A stretch of DNA of 64,000 nt. Source: Nocardioides zeae. Lineage in GTDB: Bacteria; Actinomycetota; Actinomycetes; Propionibacteriales; Nocardioidaceae. The position numbers and the translations under genes are program-made. The notes beneath the pieces were generated by a model. That model saw only the letters and a program-made list of their open reading frames with translations. It made no database searches and had not been told where the DNA came from. The stretch is from the NCBI RefSeq assembly GCF_030818655.1, contig NZ_JAUTAN010000001.1:2728001-2792000 (forward strand), written 5' to 3'. The first letter of the stretch is position 1. Each line of letters opens with the position of its first letter. Shown in pieces: positions 25,470 through 33,987 of the stretch.

Positions 25470-25577
25470 CCGTGCACCTCTTCTCTCGTCAAGTTCGAGC
25501 GGGGGGATGCCAGCGCATTCCCCGCGACGTGCTGCCCGCCATTATCCCCTATCGTCCCCCGTCGCCGACGCGAGACC

Positions 25578-26402
25578 TCAGGACGCGCCGCCCGCACGCT
25601 GGAAGAGGGCCGCCACGCGACGCGGGGCGTAGGTGCGCATGTAGGTCGCGTCGGGCCGCGCGCCGTACTCCACGGTCATCGCGATGCCGGGGTACCGGGC
25701 GTTGTACCAGCCCGTCATCGTGCCGGAGCAGACGCCGCCGCAGTTGAAGTTCTTCAGCGGCAGGTTGAGGCCCTCGGCGACGTAGCGGGACCAGCTGGGG
25801 TACTTGGTGTCGATGTCCACGCCGTTGAGCGGCTGGTGGAAGCTGAGCAGGAGGTCGGGCTGCGCGCGGTCCAGCACCTTCATGAAGCTGTGGGTCTCGA
25901 CCTCGGAGGCGGCCTGGTTGCCCGAGTGGTAGTTGCCGCTCAGGCGCCGCCAGTTGTGGGGGAAGTTGCGGTTGAGGTCGACGCCGCGCGAGTTCTGGCG
26001 GCGCTTGGCCACCAGCCCGTCCGGGTTGTAGGCCGGCACGATCCAGAGGTCGACCGCCGTGAAGCGGCCGGCGGCCGCGAGCTCGCGCAGCCCGGTCGCG
26101 ATGCCGTTCACGCCCTGCTCGTTGCCGTGCATGCCGACGACGACCACCGCGGTGAACGTCGCGTCGTAGTTGCCCACCCGGTAGGCGACGAGGTCGCGGC
26201 CCTGGGCGGTGCGGCCGTAGACCCACTTGGCGGACTGCGTGTAGGGCTTCGCCGCCGGGGCGGCCGCGGCGTCGAGCGCCGGTGGCAGCGCGACCACGCG
26301 GGGCTCGGCCTGGGCCACCGGGGACCCGACGAGCAGCGCGACGGCGAGGAGGCCGACGAGGAGGGAGAGGAACGGGACCCGAGAGCAGCGCGGCGGCTTC
26401 AT
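25578..26402 (-). CDS. secreted zinc carboxypeptidase, family M14
   Basis: A 274-residue M14 carboxypeptidase with a signal peptide (core FLSLLVGLLAVALLVG, cleavage likely after AQA). Zinc ligands are in VGMHGNEQG (HxxE) near residue 90 and LLSFHQPLNG near residue 185. The catalytic glutamate is in MTVEYGARPD near residue 245. NSRGVDLNRNFP is the substrate-binding Asn-Arg segment. ATG 26402 is preferred to a GTG five codons upstream, though neither has a strong ribosome site. The compact catalytic domain suggests a peptidoglycan- or peptide-processing enzyme outside the membrane. Confidence 0.88.
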   Translation of the reverse strand: MKPPRCSRVPFLSLLVGLLAVALLVGSPVAQAEPRVVALPPALDAAAAPAAKPYTQSAKWVYGRTAQGRDLVAYRVGNYDATFTAVVVVGMHGNEQGVNGIATGLRELAAAGRFTAVDLWIVPAYNPDGLVAKRRQNSRGVDLNRNFPHNWRRLSGNYHSGNQAASEVETHSFMKVLDRAQPDLLLSFHQPLNGVDIDTKYPSWSRYVAEGLNLPLKNFNCGGVCSGTMTGWYNARYPGIAMTVEYGARPDATYMRTYAPRRVAALFQRAGGAS

Positions 26403-26464
26403 ACCGCATGGTGGCACAGGACACAGCCCGCCGGGGCCGGTTTGGGCAGGGTCAGACGGCAGGG

Positions 26465-26890
26465 TCAGACGGCGCCGAAGAGGTAGCCCAGCGTGAAGAC
26501 CACGCCGGAGACGAGCACGCCGACGTGGCCGACGACGGCCAGCAGGAGACCGAGGAACCAGCGCCGGTCACGGGCGTCGGAGTGCCGCCCGCGGCTCGGG
26601 AGCCAGCGGCCGAGCAGGAGCACCCCGAACCAGCCGGTGACCCACCAGGCGCCCAGCCCCACGGCACCCAGGGCCGAGTGCCACGCCTTGCCGTCCGCAG
26701 GGACGAGGATGAAGACCGTCCACACGACGGTCGCCAGCAGGCCGGCGCCCGTGTGCGCGCCGAGCACCAGCGGCGAGACGCCGTGGCCCGTGGAGCGGCC
26801 GCTCCCGAGGATCCAGCGGGTGACCACGACGACCACGGCGCAGAACGCGGTGAGCGCGTAGACGGCGAGCGAGCTCGGGACGGGGATCAC
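26465..26890 (-). CDS. small four-helix membrane protein
   Basis: 141 residues with four hydrophobic segments (about residues 7-27, 42-64, 73-95 and 112-139), separated by a basic loop RGRHSDARDRR. I do not recognise the family. It starts with GTG at 26890 and follows the DivIVA-like gene by six bases, so the two are likely cotranscribed. His residues in several helices (AHTGAG, GHVGVL) hint at a haem- or metal-binding membrane protein, but that is speculation. Confidence 0.7.
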   Translation of the reverse strand: MIPVPSSLAVYALTAFCAVVVVVTRWILGSGRSTGHGVSPLVLGAHTGAGLLATVVWTVFILVPADGKAWHSALGAVGLGAWWVTGWFGVLLLGRWLPSRGRHSDARDRRWFLGLLLAVVGHVGVLVSGVVFTLGYLFGAV

Positions 26891-26896
26891 GGCGGG

Positions 26897-27232
26897 TCAG
26901 TGTGCCTCACGGTCGGGCGCACCGCCATCCGGGACGTCGGCGTCGGCCGGGGCGTCGGTGGCGGTGGGGGCGGGCGGGCGGTAGAGGTCGAGGCCCTCCT
27001 GCTGCGCGGCGAGCCGCTCGAGGAGCGCGTCGACGTCGGCCTGGCGGTAGCCCCGCAGCACCACGGGGAAGCGGGCGGCACGCAGGTCGTCGGCGGTGAG
27101 CCGGCCCGTCGGGGGCACGCCCGTGTCCGGGCGGTCACCGTGCTCGGGCGCCATCGGGGTGCCGTGGCCGGCGGCCACGGCCGCCACGCCCGCCATCGCT
27201 GCGACCGCGAGCACCGCGAAGATCCAGACCAT
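26897..27232 (-). CDS. small membrane-anchored DivIVA-domain protein
   Basis: 111 residues. An N-terminal membrane anchor (WIFAVLAVAAMAGVAAVAA) is followed by a DivIVA-like segment, FPVVLRGYRQADVDALLERL, at about residues 55-75 and a Pro/Ala/Asp-rich tail. A similar small protein lies near dapE and the DUF3117 gene in mycobacteria. DivIVA domains mark curved membranes or act as scaffolds in growth and division, so a role in cell-envelope assembly is inferred. ATG 27232 lies 14 bases after the LOG-family gene stop, consistent with one operon. Confidence 0.78.
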   Translation of the reverse strand: MVWIFAVLAVAAMAGVAAVAAGHGTPMAPEHGDRPDTGVPPTGRLTADDLRAARFPVVLRGYRQADVDALLERLAAQQEGLDLYRPPAPTATDAPADADVPDGGAPDREAH

Positions 27233-27245
27233 CAGCCGTCCCCCG

Positions 27246-28124
27246 TCACTCGGGGTAGGAGCCGGACGGGCGGGCGATCCCGTCCGCCTCGAGCCGGTCG
27301 AGGACGTGGCGCACCGCGTCCGCCGGGTCGTCGGTCAGGTGGAGGTGGTCGAGGTCGGACTCGCGGATCTTCCCGTCGGCGAGCAGCACGTCGCGCATCC
27401 AGTCGATGAGCCCCTGCCAGTACGCCGTGCCGAGCAGCACCACCGGGAAGCGGGTGACCTTCTGGGTCTGCACCAGGGTGAGCGCCTCGAACAGCTCGTC
27501 GAGCGTGCCGACACCGCCGGGGAGCACGACGAAACCGCTCGAGTACTTCACGAACATCGTCTTGCGGGCGAAGAAGTAGCGGAAGTTGATGCCCTTGTCG
27601 ACCCACGCGTTGAGGCCCGTCTCGAAGGGCAGCTCGATGCCGAGCCCCACGCTGACGCCGCCGGCCTCGGACGCGCCCTTGTTGGCCGCCTCCATCGCAC
27701 CGGGACCGCCGCCGGTGATGACGGCGAAGCCAGCCTGGGCGAGGAGCCGGCCGACCTCCTCGGCCTGGGCGTACTGCGGGTGGTCGACCGCGGTGCGCGC
27801 CGAGCCGAAGACACCGATCGCGGGGCCGAGCTCGGCCAGCGCCCCGAAGCCCTCGACGAACTCGGCCTGGATCCGCATGACGCGCCAGGGGTCGGTGTGC
27901 ACCCAGTCGGCCTCGCCGGCGGAGTCGAGCAGCCGCTGGTCGGTGGTCGTGAGGTCGACCTGGCCGCGGCGCAGGAGCATGGGCCCGCGGCGCTTGATGC
28001 GCTCGCGCAACGGCACCGACGCCTGCGGCACCCGCTCCGGGCCCGTGGGCATGGGTGCCCGCGCGGTCTCCGCCGCAGCCGGGTCGGTGCCCTCCCCCAG
28101 GCCGGTCTCGCGCTGCTCGCTCAT
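27246..28124 (-). CDS. LOG family protein (TIGR00730, putative nucleotide 5'-monophosphate phosphoribohydrolase)
   Basis: 292 residues. LOG proteins hydrolyse cytokinin riboside or purine nucleoside monophosphates to base and ribose phosphate. Signature motifs are GGGPGAMEAANKGA near residue 140 and LPGGVGTLDELFEA near residue 200. A 70-residue N-terminal extension with basic residues (ERIKRRGPMLLRRG) precedes the conserved core, as in the longer actinobacterial subgroup. ATG 28124 overlaps the dapE stop by four bases. Confidence 0.88.
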   Translation of the reverse strand: MSEQRETGLGEGTDPAAAETARAPMPTGPERVPQASVPLRERIKRRGPMLLRRGQVDLTTTDQRLLDSAGEADWVHTDPWRVMRIQAEFVEGFGALAELGPAIGVFGSARTAVDHPQYAQAEEVGRLLAQAGFAVITGGGPGAMEAANKGASEAGGVSVGLGIELPFETGLNAWVDKGINFRYFFARKTMFVKYSSGFVVLPGGVGTLDELFEALTLVQTQKVTRFPVVLLGTAYWQGLIDWMRDVLLADGKIRESDLDHLHLTDDPADAVRHVLDRLEADGIARPSGSYPE

Positions 28125-29230
28125 GGCCGCTCCTCGTCGTACCGGGTGGCGGGCGCGCCCAGCCACGACCGCAGCTGCTGCTCGCAGCGCACGATGTCGG
28201 CGGCGGGGACGAACTCGTCCTGCTTGTGGGCGTACATGGGGTCGCCCGGCCCGAAGTTGACCGCCGGGATGCCGAGGGCGCTGAAGCGGGCGACGTCGGT
28301 CCAGCCGAACTTCGGCGCGACCCGGCCGCCGACGGCCTCGACGAACGCGGCCGCCGCCGGGACGCCGAGACCGGGCAGGGCACCGGGGGCGGAGTCGACG
28401 AGCTCGACGTCGTACCCCGCGAAGAACTCCCGCACGAAGGCCTCGGCCTCCGCCTCGGTGCGGTCGGGGGCGAAGCGGTGGTTGACGGTGACGACGCACG
28501 CGTCGGGCACCACGTTGCCGGCGACGCCGCCGGAGATGAAGACGGCGTTGAGGCCCTCGTGGTACTCGAGGCCGTCGATGACCGGGCGCCGGGCCTCGTA
28601 CGCCGCGAGCCGGGCCAGCACGTCGCCGGCGGCGTGGATCGCGTTGACGCCGCGCCAGCTGCGGGCGGAGTGGGCGCGCTCGCCGTGGGTGCGGACCTCG
28701 AGGCGCAGCGTGCCCTGGCAGCCGGCCTCGACCGCCGCGTTCGAGGGCTCCATGAGGATCGCGAAGTCGGCGGCGAGCAGGTCGGGGTCGGACAGGCTGA
28801 GCTTGCGCAAGCCGTTGTGCTCGGCCTCGATCTCCTCGGCCTCGTAGAGGATGAAGGTGACGTCGCGGTTGGGCTCGGCGAGCTCGCCGGCGAGCTTGAG
28901 GATGACGGCGTCGCCACCCTTCATGTCGCACGTGCCGAGGCCGTGGAGCAGCTCGCCGTCCGGCGTCTGCTCGCGGCGGTGGGGCAGGTTGTCGTTGAGC
29001 GGGACGGTGTCGAGGTGCCCGGCGATGACCACGCGCTCGGCGCGGCCGAGGTCGGTGCGGGCGACGACGGTGTGGCCCCGCCGGGTGACGGTGAGGTGCG
29101 GCAGCGGGCTCAGGGCCGCCTCGACCGCGTCGGCGATCGCCTTCTCGTCGAGGCTCACCGACGCGATGTCGACGAGCTGCGCGGTCAGCGTGACGACGTC
29201 CGCGTCCAGGTCCAGCCTCGGGTGCGACAT
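28121..29230 (-). CDS. dapE: succinyl-diaminopimelate desuccinylase
   Basis: DapE removes succinate from N-succinyl-LL-diaminopimelate in lysine and peptidoglycan-precursor synthesis. The 369 residues show M20-family zinc ligands: VIAGHLDTVP near residue 65, GTCDMKGG near residue 95, YEAEEIEAEHNGL near residue 125 and MEPSNAAVEAG near residue 155, plus a C-terminal His in MYAHKQDEFV. ATG 29230 is chosen over an upstream frame because MSHPRLDLDADV matches the family start. dapD, the preceding pathway step, is in the same window at 38865. Confidence 0.92.
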   Translation of the reverse strand: MSHPRLDLDADVVTLTAQLVDIASVSLDEKAIADAVEAALSPLPHLTVTRRGHTVVARTDLGRAERVVIAGHLDTVPLNDNLPHRREQTPDGELLHGLGTCDMKGGDAVILKLAGELAEPNRDVTFILYEAEEIEAEHNGLRKLSLSDPDLLAADFAILMEPSNAAVEAGCQGTLRLEVRTHGERAHSARSWRGVNAIHAAGDVLARLAAYEARRPVIDGLEYHEGLNAVFISGGVAGNVVPDACVVTVNHRFAPDRTEAEAEAFVREFFAGYDVELVDSAPGALPGLGVPAAAAFVEAVGGRVAPKFGWTDVARFSALGIPAVNFGPGDPMYAHKQDEFVPAADIVRCEQQLRSWLGAPATRYDEERP

Positions 29231-29260
29231 GGCTCCATCCAAGCAGGCGGTCGGGGGCGG

Positions 29261-29321
29261 TCGGCGCCGAGTTGTCACGTACGCAGCGTTCGCCGCGGCG
29301 TACGTGACAGCTCGGCGCGAC
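29261..29321. repeat. long inverted repeat between dapE and the siderophore-interacting gene
   Basis: Arms of about 24 bases, outer TCGGCGCCGAG and inner TGTCACGTACGC, pair with two mismatches around a GC-rich loop. It lies just downstream of the SIP gene stop on the minus strand, so it may be that gene's terminator. Confidence 0.75.
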
Positions 29322-30149
29322 TCAGGCGCCCGCCGCCTCCGCCTTCGCGAGGTCCTGCTTCCAGACGCGGAAGCCCTCCTCGGTGCGGCCGCGGCGCCAG
29401 TACGCCGAGACCGACAGGTCGCCGCGCGCCACCCCCTGGGCCTTGAGCAGGGGACGGACCTGGTGCATGACCGCGTCGCCCTCGCCGTGCACGAACACCT
29501 GGACGCGGCCGGCGGGCCAGCCGTCGGCGGCGAGCGCGCGCACGGCCTCGACGATCGGCGACCACTCGCCCACCAGGTCCGTCGCGAAGGACGACGCCCC
29601 CCGGTGCAGCCAGCGCAGCTCGACCCCGGCCGGAACGGCGAGCGGCAGCTCGTCGCCCGGACCCGCCACCTCGACGAGCACGTGCCCGCGTGCGTCCGCC
29701 GGCAGCGCCTCGACGGCGGCCGCGATCGCGGGCAGCGCGGACTCGTCGCCGACGAGCAGGTGGGCGTCCGCCTCCGGGTCGGGGGCGTAGGCGCCGCCCG
29801 GCCCGTTGACGAAGAGCACCGCGCCCGGCTCGACCGAGGCCGCCCACGGGCCGGCGACGCCCTCGTCGCCGTGCACGACGAAGTCGATCGCGAGCGTGCC
29901 GCGGGCGACGTCGAGCTGCCGCACCGTGTAGGTGCGCACCACCGGCACCTGCTCCGGCGGCAGGGTCGCCTGCAGCCGGCGCAGGTCGGTGGTCTCCGTC
30001 AGCTCCGTGCCCTCCGGCGCGAAGATCAGCTTCACGTAGCGGTCGGTGTCCGTGCTGTCCGCGAAGGCGGCGAGGTCGCCCTCGAACGTGACGCGCACCA
30101 GGTGGTCGGTCAGGGCGGCGCGACCGGTCACGGTCAGGCGGGTGGGCAT
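29322..30149 (-). CDS. siderophore-interacting protein (FAD-binding ferric reductase)
   Basis: A 275-residue ViuB-type ferric-siderophore reductase that releases iron from imported siderophores in the cytoplasm. The FAD-binding barrel has VPVVRTYTVRQLD near residue 70 (RxYT motif) and GPWAASVEPG near residue 100. The NADPH-binding part has LLVGDESALPAIA near residue 130, and the C-terminus has YWRRGRTEEGF, the conserved ending of the family. It starts at ATG 30149. An IdeR/DtxR-type iron box lies 22 bases upstream, so iron repression is expected. No siderophore biosynthesis genes are close by. Confidence 0.9.
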   Translation of the reverse strand: MPTRLTVTGRAALTDHLVRVTFEGDLAAFADSTDTDRYVKLIFAPEGTELTETTDLRRLQATLPPEQVPVVRTYTVRQLDVARGTLAIDFVVHGDEGVAGPWAASVEPGAVLFVNGPGGAYAPDPEADAHLLVGDESALPAIAAAVEALPADARGHVLVEVAGPGDELPLAVPAGVELRWLHRGASSFATDLVGEWSPIVEAVRALAADGWPAGRVQVFVHGEGDAVMHQVRPLLKAQGVARGDLSVSAYWRRGRTEEGFRVWKQDLAKAEAAGA

Positions 30150-30170
30150 GCAGGCTCCTCGAGGTTCGAC

Positions 30171-30184
30171 TTAGGCAAGCCTAA
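30171..30184 (-). promoter_or_regulatory. IdeR/DtxR iron box
   Basis: TTAGGCAAGCCTAA is a near-perfect palindrome matching the half-sites of the 19-bp DtxR/IdeR operator. Its position 22 bases before the SIP start codon fits iron-dependent repression. Confidence 0.75.
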
Positions 30185-30194
30185 CTCGCCCGCC

Positions 30195-30248
30195 CCGCGG
30201 TCGTGGTGCGAGACCCACGGATTCCGCAGGCCTCACACCACGACGCGG
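30195..30248. repeat. inverted repeat, family C copy 2
   Basis: Arms around TCGTGGTGCGAG and CTCACACCACGA enclose CCCACGGATTCCGCAGG, the same centre as at 6819-6868. It is followed at 30247-30269 by a short GGTG tetranucleotide run. Confidence 0.8.
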
Positions 30249-30275
30249 GTGGGTGGGTGGGTGGGTGGGAGAGCG

Positions 30276-33200
30276 TCAGGCTTTGGCGAGCGCCACGCTG
30301 ACCGACTGCCCCTCGCCGACCGTCACGTCGGCGACGTGGGCGCCGGCGGGGAGCACGCCCGTCCCGACGGTGTACGACGACGCGAGCGTCTCCCCCGCCA
30401 CCAGCGCCTCGTGGGTGCGGAGCGCGGCGAGCACGTCCTCGTCGCCGCCGAGCACCAGCACGATGCGGTCGGAGACGTCGAGCCCGGCGTCCTTGCGGGC
30501 CTGCTGCACGGCGCGCACGACGTCGCGCGCCACGCCCTCCGCGGCCAGCTCCGGCGTCACCGTCGTGTCGAGCACGACGAAGCCGCCGCCCGGCAGCACG
30601 CCGATGGCCTCGCCCTCGCCGCCGGACGCGACCGTCTCGAGCGTGAACTCGCCGTCGACCAGCGCCAGGCCGCCCGCCGTGACGGTGCCGTCCTCGGCCA
30701 CCGACCAGTCGCCCGACTTCGAGCCCTTGATGGCGCGCTGCACGTCCTTGCCGAGGCGGGGACCCGCGGCCCGGGCGTTGACGACGAGACGCTCGGAGAC
30801 GCCGTACGCCGCGGCCTCCTCGGCATCGGCGGCGACGAGCCGCACGCCCTTGAGGTTGAGCTCGTCGGCCACGAGGTCGCCGAAGCCGGGGAGCACGTCG
30901 GCGAGCGCCGCCGGGTCGTCGACCACGACCGTCAGCCCGGCGAGCGGGAGCCGGTTGCGCAGCCTGGCGCCCTTGCGGAGCGCCGAGCCGGCCGAGCAGA
31001 CCTCGCGCACGAGGTCCATCGCGCTGACGAGCGCGTCGTCCGCCGGGAGCTCGTCGAGCGTGGGCCAGTCGGTGAGGTGCACCGAGCGACCGCCGGTCAG
31101 CCCGCGCCACACCTCCTCCGTGGTGAGCGGCAGCAGCGGCGCCGTCACCCGGCAGACCGTCTCGAGCACCGTGAAGAGCGTGTCGAACGCGGCCCGGTCG
31201 ACGTCGTCGCCCGTCGACCAGAAGCGCTCGCGCGAGCGGCGGATGTACCAGTTCGTCAGCACGTCGAGGAACCCGCGCGTCGTCTCGCACGCGTCGGCGA
31301 TGGCCAGCGCGTCGAGCTGGGTGGTCATCGTGTCGACGTACTGGCGCAGCTTGGCCAGCACGTAGCGGTCCAGCGGGTCGGTCGAGGCCGTGCTCCGCTG
31401 CGCCTCGTAGGACTCGGCGTTCGCGTAGAGGCTGAAGAAGTACCAGCTGTTCCAGAGCGGGATCATCACCTGGCGCACGCAGTCGCGGATGCCCTGCTCG
31501 GTGACCACCAGGTTGCCGCCGCGCAGGATCGGGCTCGCCATGAGGAACCAGCGCATCGCGTCGGCGCCGTCGCGGTCGAAGACCTCGGACACGTCGGGGT
31601 AGTTGCGCAGCGACTTGCTCATCTTGTTGCCGTCGCTGCCCAGCACGATGCCGTGGCTGATGCAGGTGGAGAACGCCGGCTTGTCGAACAGCGCGGTGGC
31701 CAGGATGTGCAGCGTGTAGAACCAGCCGCGGGTCTGGCCGATGTACTCGACGATGAAGTCCGCCGGGAAGTGGCCCTGCAGCGACGCCGTGCCGTCGAAC
31801 CACTCCTTGTTCTCGAACGGGTAGTGCACCTGCGCGAAGCTCATCGAGCCGGAGTCGAACCACACGTCGAGCACGTCGGTGACGCGCCGCATCGTGCTCT
31901 TCTCGCCGTCGGGGCGCGGGTCGTCCGGGTTCGGCCGCACGAGGTCGTCGACGAACGGCCGGTGCAGGTCGGGCTCGCCCTCCGCGTTGCGCGGCAGCCG
32001 GCCGAAGTCGCGCTCGATCTCCTCGAACGAGCCGTAGACGTCGATCCGCGGGTAGGCCTCGTCGTCGCTCTTCCACACCGGCACCGGGGAGCCCCAGAAC
32101 CGGTTGCGCGTGATCGACCAGTCACGGGCGTTCTCCAGCCACTTGCCGAACTGGCCGTCCTGGATGTGGTCGGGCACCCAGCGGATCTGCTGGTTGAGCT
32201 CGAGCATCCGGTCCTTGAACTTCGTGACCTCGACGAACCACGACGAGACGCCCTTGTAGATGAGCGGCTGCCGGCAGCGCCAGCAGTGCGGGTAGGAGTG
32301 GTCGTAGGTCTCGCGGCGCAGCAGCACCGTGCCGAACGAGACCGAGCCCGTGTCGGTGGCGTCGCGGCCGGCGACGTGGTCGAGGGCGTACGTCGCGTTC
32401 TTGAGGTGCTCGATGATCGGCTGGTTGGCGTCGAAGACCTGCACGCCGGCGTACTCGGTCACCGGCGCGGTGAACCGGCCGTCCTTGCCGACGGGCATGA
32501 CGGCCTCGATGCCCTCGCGGTCGGTGACGACCTTGTCGTCCTCACCGAAGGCGCCGGCGGTGTGGACGAGGCCCGTGCCGTCGGTGGTCGTGACGAACTC
32601 GGCGGCGACGACGCGGAACGCGTTCGCGTGGCCCGCGTAGTAGGAGAACGGCGGCGTGTAGACGCGCCCGACCAGCTCGGCGCCCGTGTAGCGCGCGACC
32701 ACCTGGTCCTCGATGCTCTCGCTGGCGTCGTCCTCCAGCTCCCGCGCGTACGACGCGAGCCGTGCCTCCGCGAGGACGTAACGCTCCGGCGTACCGGTGA
32801 AGGAGGACTCGACCACCACGTAGTCGATGTCCTCGCCCACCATGACCGCCAGGTTGGACGGCAGCGTCCACGGGGTCGTCGTCCAGACGAGCGCGAGCGC
32901 ACCGGCCAGCGGGTCGTCGCCGCCGTCGGGGCCGTGGCCGTGCAGGCGCACGCCGACGGTGACGGCCGGGTCCTGCCGCATCTGGTAGACGTCGTCGTCC
33001 ATCCGCAGCTCGTGGTTGGACAGCGGGGTCTCGTCGTTCCAGCAGTAGGGCAGCACGCGGAAGCCCTCGTAGACGAGGCCCTTGTCGTGGAGCGTCTTGA
33101 ACGCCCAGATGACCGACTCCATGTACTCGGGATTGAGCGTGCGGTAGTCGTTCTCGAAGTCGACCCAGCGGGCCTGGCGCGTGACGTAGTCCTGCCACTC

Positions 33201-33626
33201 GCCCGTGTACTTGAGCACCGACGCCCGGCAGGCGGCGTTGAACTTCTCGATGCCCAGCTCGAGGATCTCGTCGGTCGTCTTGATCCCGTTGAGGCGCATC
33301 GCCTCCAGCTCCGCGGGGAGGCCGTGGGTGTCCCAGCCGAAGCGGCGCTCGACGCGCTTGCCGCGCATCGTCTGGTAGCGCGGCACGATGTCCTTCACGT
33401 ACCCCGTCAGCAGGTGGCCGTAGTGCGGGAGGCCGTTGGCGAACGGCGGGCCGTCGTAGAACACGTACTCGTTCTCGCCGTGGTCGCCCGCGCTGCGCTG
33501 CCCGACGCTCGCCGCGAACGTGTCGTCGGACTCCCAGTAGGCCAGCACCTGCTTCTCGATCTCCGGGAAGCGGGGGGACGTCGGGACGCGGTCGGCGCCG
33601 CTGGTGGAGACCTGGGGGTAGGCCAT
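30276..33626 (-). CDS. ileS: isoleucyl-tRNA synthetase
   Basis: A 1116-residue class I aminoacyl-tRNA synthetase of the long IleRS form with a C-terminal extension. The HIGH motif is [12 protein letters not shown] near residue 60, and KMSKS is in [13 protein letters not shown] near residue 660. The editing-domain segment [12 protein letters not shown] (T-x-x-G-F-G-like) sits near residue 360, and a zinc-binding [11 protein letters not shown] lies near residue 445. ATG 33626 is preceded by AGGAG. The gene is led by a T-box, so uncharged tRNA-Ile should raise its expression. Confidence 0.96.
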   Translation of the reverse strand: MAYPQVSTSGADRVPTSPRFPEIEKQVLAYWESDDTFAASVGQRSAGDHGENEYVFYDGPPFANGLPHYGHLLTGYVKDIVPRYQTMRGKRVERRFGWDTHGLPAELEAMRLNGIKTTDEILELGIEKFNAACRASVLKYTGEWQDYVTRQARWVDFENDYRTLNPEYMESVIWAFKTLHDKGLVYEGFRVLPYCWNDETPLSNHELRMDDDVYQMRQDPAVTVGVRLHGHGPDGGDDPLAGALALVWTTTPWTLPSNLAVMVGEDIDYVVVESSFTGTPERYVLAEARLASYARELEDDASESIEDQVVARYTGAELVGRVYTPPFSYYAGHANAFRVVAAEFVTTTDGTGLVHTAGAFGEDDKVVTDREGIEAVMPVGKDGRFTAPVTEYAGVQVFDANQPIIEHLKNATYALDHVAGRDATDTGSVSFGTVLLRRETYDHSYPHCWRCRQPLIYKGVSSWFVEVTKFKDRMLELNQQIRWVPDHIQDGQFGKWLENARDWSITRNRFWGSPVPVWKSDDEAYPRIDVYGSFEEIERDFGRLPRNAEGEPDLHRPFVDDLVRPNPDDPRPDGEKSTMRRVTDVLDVWFDSGSMSFAQVHYPFENKEWFDGTASLQGHFPADFIVEYIGQTRGWFYTLHILATALFDKPAFSTCISHGIVLGSDGNKMSKSLRNYPDVSEVFDRDGADAMRWFLMASPILRGGNLVVTEQGIRDCVRQVMIPLWNSWYFFSLYANAESYEAQRSTASTDPLDRYVLAKLRQYVDTMTTQLDALAIADACETTRGFLDVLTNWYIRRSRERFWSTGDDVDRAAFDTLFTVLETVCRVTAPLLPLTTEEVWRGLTGGRSVHLTDWPTLDELPADDALVSAMDLVREVCSAGSALRKGARLRNRLPLAGLTVVVDDPAALADVLPGFGDLVADELNLKGVRLVAADAEEAAAYGVSERLVVNARAAGPRLGKDVQRAIKGSKSGDWSVAEDGTVTAGGLALVDGEFTLETVASGGEGEAIGVLPGGGFVVLDTTVTPELAAEGVARDVVRAVQQARKDAGLDVSDRIVLVLGGDEDVLAALRTHEALVAGETLASSYTVGTGVLPAGAHVADVTVGEGQSVSVALAKA

Positions 33627-33639
33627 CGCGGGAGCTCCT

Positions 33640-33862
33640 GGTGGTCGGTTCGGTCGGTCGTCGTGCGTGGCTGCTGCTCGTGCCACGAGGACGACGCCGG
33701 GGCGCCGCGGTACCACCTCGCTTGCCGCCACCCCCGTTGCCGGGAGGCGGCGACCGCTTCGTTCGTGGGCTGTGACGGGCCCACCCGTCCGGTTCTACTG
33801 AGGGAGCGCGCTCCCCGTTCTTCCGGAGGCTCGCCGCTGATGACGGCTCCAGCGCCTCTGCG
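33640..33862 (-). ncRNA. T-box leader of ileS
   Basis: On the minus strand the T-box sequence AGGTGGTACCGCGG lies at 33718-33705, upstream of ileS. A probable specifier ATC (33841-33839) sits in the loop of a GC-rich stem near the 5' end. There is no clear intrinsic terminator before the gene, so control is probably at translation initiation, as in other actinobacterial ileS T-boxes. The outer boundaries are approximate. Confidence 0.85.
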
Positions 33863-33866
33863 CGGG

Positions 33867-33872
33867 ATGGTA
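33867..33872 (-). promoter_or_regulatory. -10 box for the ileS T-box transcript
   Basis: TACCAT on the minus strand fits TANNNT and would start the transcript just ahead of the T-box 5' stem. Confidence 0.45.
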
Positions 33873-33974
33873 CGCCGCCCGCTCGCCCCCCGCGAATCCG
33901 TTCCTCAGCGCGCGATCGACACGGTGGTGGCGGCTGTCGCGGTCTGACGGCACCGCGGCGTACCGGTGCCCTCC

Positions 33975-33980
33975 TAGAGT
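33975..33980 (+). promoter_or_regulatory. -10 box of a leaderless kinase transcript
   Basis: TAGAGT ends seven bases before the GTG at 33988, so transcription should begin at or next to the start codon. Confidence 0.6.
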
Positions 33981-33987
33981 GGGGCCC

